This document shows, one piece after another, positions 16,375 through 19,165 of a DNA stretch of 19,165 bases. Source of the stretch: an uncultured Oscillibacter sp. (GTDB taxonomy: Bacteria; Bacillota_A; Clostridia; Oscillospirales; Oscillospiraceae); the NCBI GenBank assembly GCA_951800675.1, contig CATOKC010000059.1, forward strand, positions 1-19,165. The letters run 5' to 3'. Within the stretch, counting starts at the first letter, position 1. The number at the start of each line of letters is the position of its first letter. The notes under the pieces are model-generated. The model did not search any database, was not told the origin of the DNA, and was given only the letters and a program-made list of their open reading frames with translations. The translations under genes were made by a program, and so were the position numbers.

Positions 16375-16626
16375 ATGAAAGTTACCGTTATTGGAAGCCA
16401 CCTGTGCCCCGACACCCTGTACGCCCTGAACCGCCTCAGCGAGGCCAAGGCGGAGATTGACTTCAAGAACCTCTCCGCCAGCCTGCCTGACCTGAAGGTC
16501 TACCTGGCCCTGCGGCAGGACAGCCCCGCCTATGCCGACATCCGGGAAAACGGCGGCATTGGGATTCCCTGCTTCGTCCTGGAGGACGGGACCGCCACCC
16601 GGGACCTGGATGCGGTTCTCAACTGA
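16375..16626 (+). CDS. Small glutaredoxin/thioredoxin-fold protein with CPDT motif
   Basis: 83 residues from the second ATG (16375), which has AGGAG at 8 bases spacing. The ATG at 16369 is only 2 bases from it. The protein opens with a beta strand, 'MKVTVIGSHLCPDTLYALNRL', in which CPDT sits at the active-site position of glutaredoxins (CPYC/CxxS in others), so it is a monothiol variant at that site. 'GIGIPCFVLEDG' supplies the cis-proline loop typical of the fold, with a second cysteine right after the proline. Possible roles are reduction of cystine or a persulfide made by the C-S lyase, or a carrier role. None is shown. It is the last gene of the sigma-54 operon, 57 bases after the transporter, followed by a strong terminator. 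Confidence 0.85.
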   Translation: MKVTVIGSHLCPDTLYALNRLSEAKAEIDFKNLSASLPDLKVYLALRQDSPAYADIRENGGIGIPCFVLEDGTATRDLDAVLN

Positions 16627-16650
16627 ACTCCGGTCGGAAAAACGTGCGGT

Positions 16651-16720
16651 AAAAAAATAAAATACCTCCCCTGGGGCGGCCCCATCCACGGGCCGCTCCA
16701 GGGGAGGTTGTCTTTCTATA
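16651..16720. terminator. Bidirectional terminator between the C-S lyase operon and padR
   Basis: A 19-base inverted repeat (16664-16682 with 16690-16708, one wobble pair) around a 7-base loop. It is flanked by an A-rich run (16651-16662) on the left, which serves the minus strand, and TTGTCTTTCT on the right for the plus strand. Confidence 0.9.
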
Positions 16721-16748
16721 AGCGCCCCACAGCGCCGAAGGGGCGGAT

Positions 16749-17129
16749 TTACGCCTCCTCCTCTAGGGCCCCACGGTTCCGCTCCCCCAGCAGCAAGGCA
16801 ACGCCGTTGGTGATTCGATGGTACAGGGTAAGCAGGTCCGCCAAATAGCGCACGCCCTCCACGGTGATCTGATAGTACTGCCTCCGCCGCCCATCCGGGG
16901 CGGCTTTTTTATAGGCCTCCAGAATATAGCCGTTTTCCATCAGCCGGTAGAACAGCATATAGGGAGACGCTAAGCTCAAGGTATGCCCGGTTTCCTCCTC
17001 CAGACACCGCATAATCTGGTGGGCGTGCATATCCTCCCGGCTCAGCAGGGTCAGGACCAGCATCTCCGTCACCGCCCGTTTCAAGTTGTCCTCCATGCCC
17101 CGTCCCGGGTCATTCCGCAATGCAGGCAT
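16749..17129 (-). CDS. PadR-family transcriptional regulator
   Basis: 126 residues. It has the PadR winged helix: 'VTEMLVLTLLSREDMHAHQIM' as first helices, 'LASPYMLFYRLMENGYILEAY' as recognition helix, and a wing 'DGRRRQYYQITVEGVRYLADL' with the typical Arg-x-Tyr-Tyr-x-(I/L)-T. A C-terminal helix follows. The start at 17129 has AAAGGGGG at good spacing. An in-frame ATG at 17096 ('MEDNLKRAV') is the alternative. It has its own promoter, with a short inverted repeat over the -10 box, and lies divergent to the two-gene unknown operon, which is therefore a candidate target besides padR itself. The ligand is unknown. Confidence 0.9.
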   Translation of the reverse strand: MPALRNDPGRGMEDNLKRAVTEMLVLTLLSREDMHAHQIMRCLEEETGHTLSLASPYMLFYRLMENGYILEAYKKAAPDGRRRQYYQITVEGVRYLADLLTLYHRITNGVALLLGERNRGALEEEA

Positions 17130-17168
17130 CCTGCGCCCCCTTTCTCAAACGTGGCCGACAATTACACA

Positions 17169-17183
17169 GTATGCCCATGATAC
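17169..17183. promoter_or_regulatory. Possible PadR operator
   Basis: GTAT (17169-17172), 7 bases, ATAC (17180-17183): a short inverted repeat overlapping the -10 box of the padR gene, the expected place for autorepression. The arms are only four bases, so chance is possible. Confidence 0.3.
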
Positions 17184-17205
17184 AACATCCCCACTCCTCC
17201 GTCAA
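17177..17205 (-). promoter_or_regulatory. Promoter of the padR-family gene
   Basis: On the minus strand TTGACG (17200-17205), a 17-base spacer and TATCAT (17177-17182). Confidence 0.7.
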
Positions 17206-17258
17206 TAAGCATAGAAAGTGATTTCACAATGCAAATTATCTCTCTTAAAGAAAAAGTA

Positions 17259-17287
17259 TTGACAAGAGAAAAACGGTGTGATATTCT
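17259..17287 (+). promoter_or_regulatory. Promoter of the two-gene unknown operon
   Basis: TTGACA (17259-17264), a 17-base spacer and TATTCT (17282-17287). The start point would be near 17294, which rules out an upstream ATG at 17278 as start of the next gene. Confidence 0.75.
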
Positions 17288-17346
17288 TTTCCCAGAGGAC
17301 GGCTTTTCCCGCGGCCGCCCCTAATCAACATTTGGAGGGGATGCCC

Positions 17347-17946
17347 ATGAACATTCCAGGCAATCGCTTTTCCCCCGCCTTTCCCTGTTCCGGAACCGGG
17401 CCCCGTCAGGCGGCTCGGGGAGCCGGTCAGGCGTCGGCCTTCGACCTGTATTTAGACGTAGAGCGCCAGCGGCAGAAGATGCGGGAGCTTCCACCGGGAC
17501 GGATGCTGGACTCCGTGTATATGCAGTTCAAGGACGACTACCGGGCCTGGAAAGCCCAGCAGCCGGAGGCGGTTCTTCCGGACTCCCAGGGGTGGACGGA
17601 GGAAAACCTGGCGTTTCTGCGGGAGCATTACACCGGAGACCTGTCCGCTTTTGAAATCTACGACGCGCTAAACGCCATGAAGGAGCTGGGCATCCTCAGC
17701 GAAAAGGGGCTGCGCTGTGCCGAGGGCACCACGATGATCCGTCTGGATATGGATTTGGACGGCGGAGTATTCCAGACCTCTGTGGACCCGGATTCCAAAG
17801 CCGCGTGGCTCCGCGGCTTCGACGAGGCCCCCATGGTGGGGTTCCGCGGCCTGGATGATATTCTCTCCTGGGCAAAGGATTTCCGGGAGGAAGATCACCC
17901 AGATTTCATCACCGGAGCCGAGGCCATGGCCCGGGGCTGGATTTAA
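17347..17946 (+). CDS. Unknown protein A (199 residues)
   Basis: I do not recognise this family. I chose the ATG at 17347 because GGAGG lies 8 bases upstream; the ATG at 17341 is only 2 bases from it. There is no signal peptide or membrane segment. The first 30 residues are low-complexity and Gly/Ala/Arg-rich. A charged helical part follows ('DLYLDVERQRQKMRELPPG'), then 'LSAFEIYDALNAMKELGILS' near residue 100-120, and an acidic C-terminal part with 'GFRGLDDILSWAKDF'. The Leu-x2-Glu-x2-Asp-x-Leu-x2-Met-x3-Gly-x-(L/I)-Ser helix also appears, in looser form, in the next gene. It is the first gene of a two-gene operon, 28 bases from the second. Confidence 0.75.
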   Translation: MNIPGNRFSPAFPCSGTGPRQAARGAGQASAFDLYLDVERQRQKMRELPPGRMLDSVYMQFKDDYRAWKAQQPEAVLPDSQGWTEENLAFLREHYTGDLSAFEIYDALNAMKELGILSEKGLRCAEGTTMIRLDMDLDGGVFQTSVDPDSKAAWLRGFDEAPMVGFRGLDDILSWAKDFREEDHPDFITGAEAMARGWI

Positions 17947-17974
17947 GCGGAATCACGGAAAAGGAGAACGTCGT

Positions 17975-18571
17975 ATGGATGCTGGAGTAAACTACATTGT
18001 CAACAACACCGGAATTCCCACCTCGGCGTGGGGAAAGTACAAGCCCGCGGGAGTGAACCCGGACGGGCCGTCGGTGGATTTTTCGGACCTTCTCTCCGGC
18101 AAGAAGCAGGAGATTGCCGGCAAGCTCACCGACGGGGCGAAAAAGACCTTACAGCGGCTGAAAGCCAACCCAAACGCCATCTCCAAGGTGGAGTGGATGG
18201 ATTTGATGCGCGAGCTGAACGCCATGGGAGCCATCAGCGACATAGATTACCAGGGAACGAATATGATGCTCCATCTGGTGCCTCTGGGGGATATGAACAA
18301 CCCCTTCCCGACCTCGGCGGACATGTGGGACACGCTGGACCGCATCAACCACTGGCCGGGAAACCCCTTGGACTACCTGGATCAGTGGGCCTTTTCTCTA
18401 AAGAAATGGGGGGCCGAGCTGTCCTGGGAGCGGAATCCCGATGGTACGTCCAAGTATCAGGATGTCTCCCCGGTTTACGATCAGGCGTCCGCCTGCGGCC
18501 GGGTGTCCAATCTGATCAAGGGCCTTTTGTCGGTGGACCTGTTTGCCGAGAAGCAGAGAGTGGGCGCGTGA
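17975..18571 (+). CDS. Unknown protein B (198 residues), possible distant paralogue of protein A
   Basis: I do not recognise this family. AAGGAG lies 8 bases before the ATG. There is no signal peptide or membrane segment. The N-terminus 'NNTGIPTSAWGKYKP' is followed by 'DFSDLLSGKKQEIAGKL', a helix pair 'TLQRLKANPN' and 'ISKVEWMDLMRELNAMGAIS' near residue 70-90, then a Trp-rich part ('DRINHWPGNPLDYLDQW', 'LKKWGAELSWE'). The helix 'SKVEWMDLMRELNAMGAIS' lines up with 'SAFEIYDALNAMKELGILS' of protein A at Ser, Glu, Asp, Met, Gly and Ser. The near-equal length and tandem order fit an old duplication. A terminator follows. Confidence 0.75.
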   Translation: MDAGVNYIVNNTGIPTSAWGKYKPAGVNPDGPSVDFSDLLSGKKQEIAGKLTDGAKKTLQRLKANPNAISKVEWMDLMRELNAMGAISDIDYQGTNMMLHLVPLGDMNNPFPTSADMWDTLDRINHWPGNPLDYLDQWAFSLKKWGAELSWERNPDGTSKYQDVSPVYDQASACGRVSNLIKGLLSVDLFAEKQRVGA

Positions 18572-18623
18572 GTACCGGCTGCGTATGAGAGCGAGTGTTC
18601 CCATTGAGAGGGGAAGGAATGAC

Positions 18624-18659
18624 CCGGGGTCTCCGTGGAAGGAGGTCCCGGTTTTTTTT
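18624..18659 (+). terminator. Rho-independent terminator of the two-gene unknown operon
   Basis: An 11-base stem (18624-18634 with 18641-18651, two G-T wobbles), a 6-base loop and eight T (18652-18659). It lies 52 bases after the stop codon of protein B. Confidence 0.85.
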
Positions 18660-18664
18660 AGAGG

Positions 18665-18685
18665 TGTTGGATATATCTTCCAACA
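18665..18685. repeat. Perfect 7-base inverted repeat
   Basis: TGTTGGA, TATATCT, TCCAACA. No T-run follows, so it is not an obvious terminator. It may be a protein-binding site or part of an RNA hairpin. Confidence 0.4.
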
Positions 18686-18839
18686 ACGCTGGCTGATAAT
18701 TGTGTATAATCATGAAAACGGTTCTAAGGGTGCCGTAAGGGGGCTTTCCGCGCTTACCCGCCTGGCGGATTGGAACAGATCGGTATTTTTTAAGGGGTCT
18801 TTCGCGGGCGGCTGGACCGTTTTCTCTACGCTGCCTCTA

Positions 18840-18869
18840 TTGACACTAAAAGGGAGGAAATAGTATAAT
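18840..18869 (+). promoter_or_regulatory. Promoter of the truncated membrane protein gene
   Basis: TTGACA (18840-18845), an 18-base spacer and TATAAT (18864-18869), both perfect hexamers. The leader to the ATG at 18968 is about 90 bases. Confidence 0.75.
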
Positions 18870-18967
18870 GAACCAGAATAAGCCTTGATCTTTCCGGGGG
18901 CGGAGCCATGCTTTTCCCCTGGACGGGTGGACGTTTCTTTCCCGGAGCGTCAGAATGGAGACCGCCA

Positions 18968-19165
18968 ATGAAAAAGACTCCAAACAAGTGGGAGCGCCGG
19001 CAGGGAATTCCCCTGCTGTTCCCCATTATATTGGTTTTTTGCCTGCTCGGAACGATGGTATTTGGGGTATCTCGGAAAATCACCAGGGAGATGTCCGAAT
19101 CCGCCATTCAGAATTTGAGCGAGAGCCTGGACCTGATTCAGTGTACCATCGAGGCCATCTTGCGA
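18968..19165 (+). CDS. N-terminal part of a membrane-anchored protein, probably signal-transducing (cut by the window end)
   Basis: 66 codons are visible, open to the end of the window. GGAG (18957-18960) lies 7 bases before the ATG. A positively charged start ('MKKTPNKWERRQG') is followed by one hydrophobic segment ('IPLLFPIILVFCLLGTMVFG', about residues 14-33) and then an amphipathic, acidic helix ('EMSESAIQNLSESLDLIQC'). This is the layout of an uncleaved signal anchor with an extracytoplasmic sensor domain, as in Cache-type histidine kinases, diguanylate cyclases or chemoreceptors. The output domain lies outside the window, so the class cannot be told. Confidence 0.65.
   Translation, partial: MKKTPNKWERRQGIPLLFPIILVFCLLGTMVFGVSRKITREMSESAIQNLSESLDLIQCTIEAILR

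Larger units (their letters stand above)
18572..18967. other. 396-base stretch without a convincing gene
   Basis: It holds the terminator of the unknown operon (18624-18659), a perfect 7-base inverted repeat (18665-18685), a TATAAT at 18705-18710 without a matching -35 box, and the promoter at 18840-18869. A six-codon frame (MNQNKP) begins at 18869 behind GGGAGG but overlaps the promoter, so I do not call it. The frame that spans 18543-18863 has no supporting ribosome binding site or protein-like composition. Confidence 0.6.

Noticed and set aside
18869..18889. A six-codon frame MNQNKP behind GGGAGG
   Set aside because: It overlaps the -10 box of a perfect promoter, so its ribosome binding site would not be transcribed from it. 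The match is likely chance.

Overview
The window is GC-rich chromosomal DNA of a Gram-positive anaerobe. The pyruvate:ferredoxin oxidoreductase, the BlaI/BlaR1 pair, the LytTR and PadR regulators, sigma-54 control of amino-acid catabolism, AGGAGG-type ribosome binding sites and TTGACA-N17-TATAAT promoters all fit a clostridial gut bacterium. My best guess is an Oscillospiraceae relative, from gene content and base composition only. I see no phage, transposon, CRISPR, tRNA or rRNA.

Left part (1-4800, all minus strand). A BlaI-type repressor and a BlaR1-like M56 membrane peptidase overlap by 4 bases, behind a promoter that carries two BlaI-type operators. Next is a LytTR regulator with an NTF2/SnoaL-like N-terminal half, with its own promoter and terminator. 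Then comes an unidentified gene of about 280 codons that is broken by at least three frameshifts and an apparent ATG-to-ACG start loss, although its promoter and ribosome binding site look intact.

Centre (4750-16710) is the main interest: what looks like a cysteine / sulfur amino-acid fermentation island. On the minus strand are cyuA (L-cysteine desulfidase: cysteine to pyruvate, sulfide and ammonia), an acetyl-CoA hydrolase/CoA-transferase gene with a frameshift in a G7 tract, and nifJ (pyruvate to acetyl-CoA plus reduced ferredoxin or flavodoxin). On the plus strand are a sigma-54 enhancer-binding regulator and a three-gene operon: a MalY/PatB C-S lyase, a DAACS-family amino-acid symporter whose substrate-arginine position is alanine, and a small thioredoxin-fold protein with a CPDT motif. 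Canonical -24/-12 (GG-N10-GC) sigma-54 promoters precede both cyuA and the C-S lyase operon. An 11-base motif, AAYTGGTTAAA, occurs as a perfect tandem pair in front of the regulator and as two inverted copies about 160 bases upstream of the second sigma-54 promoter. I read this as one regulon: import of a cysteine-type substrate, C-S cleavage, then pyruvate oxidation. nifJ and the CoA-transferase have their own sigma-70-type promoters.

Right part (16660-19165). A bidirectional terminator separates the operon from a PadR-family regulator (minus). Divergent from it is a two-gene operon of unknown proteins of 199 and 198 residues that may be distant paralogues, ending in a good terminator. A mostly empty 396-base stretch follows, and the window ends inside a membrane-anchored protein of which only 66 N-terminal residues are visible.
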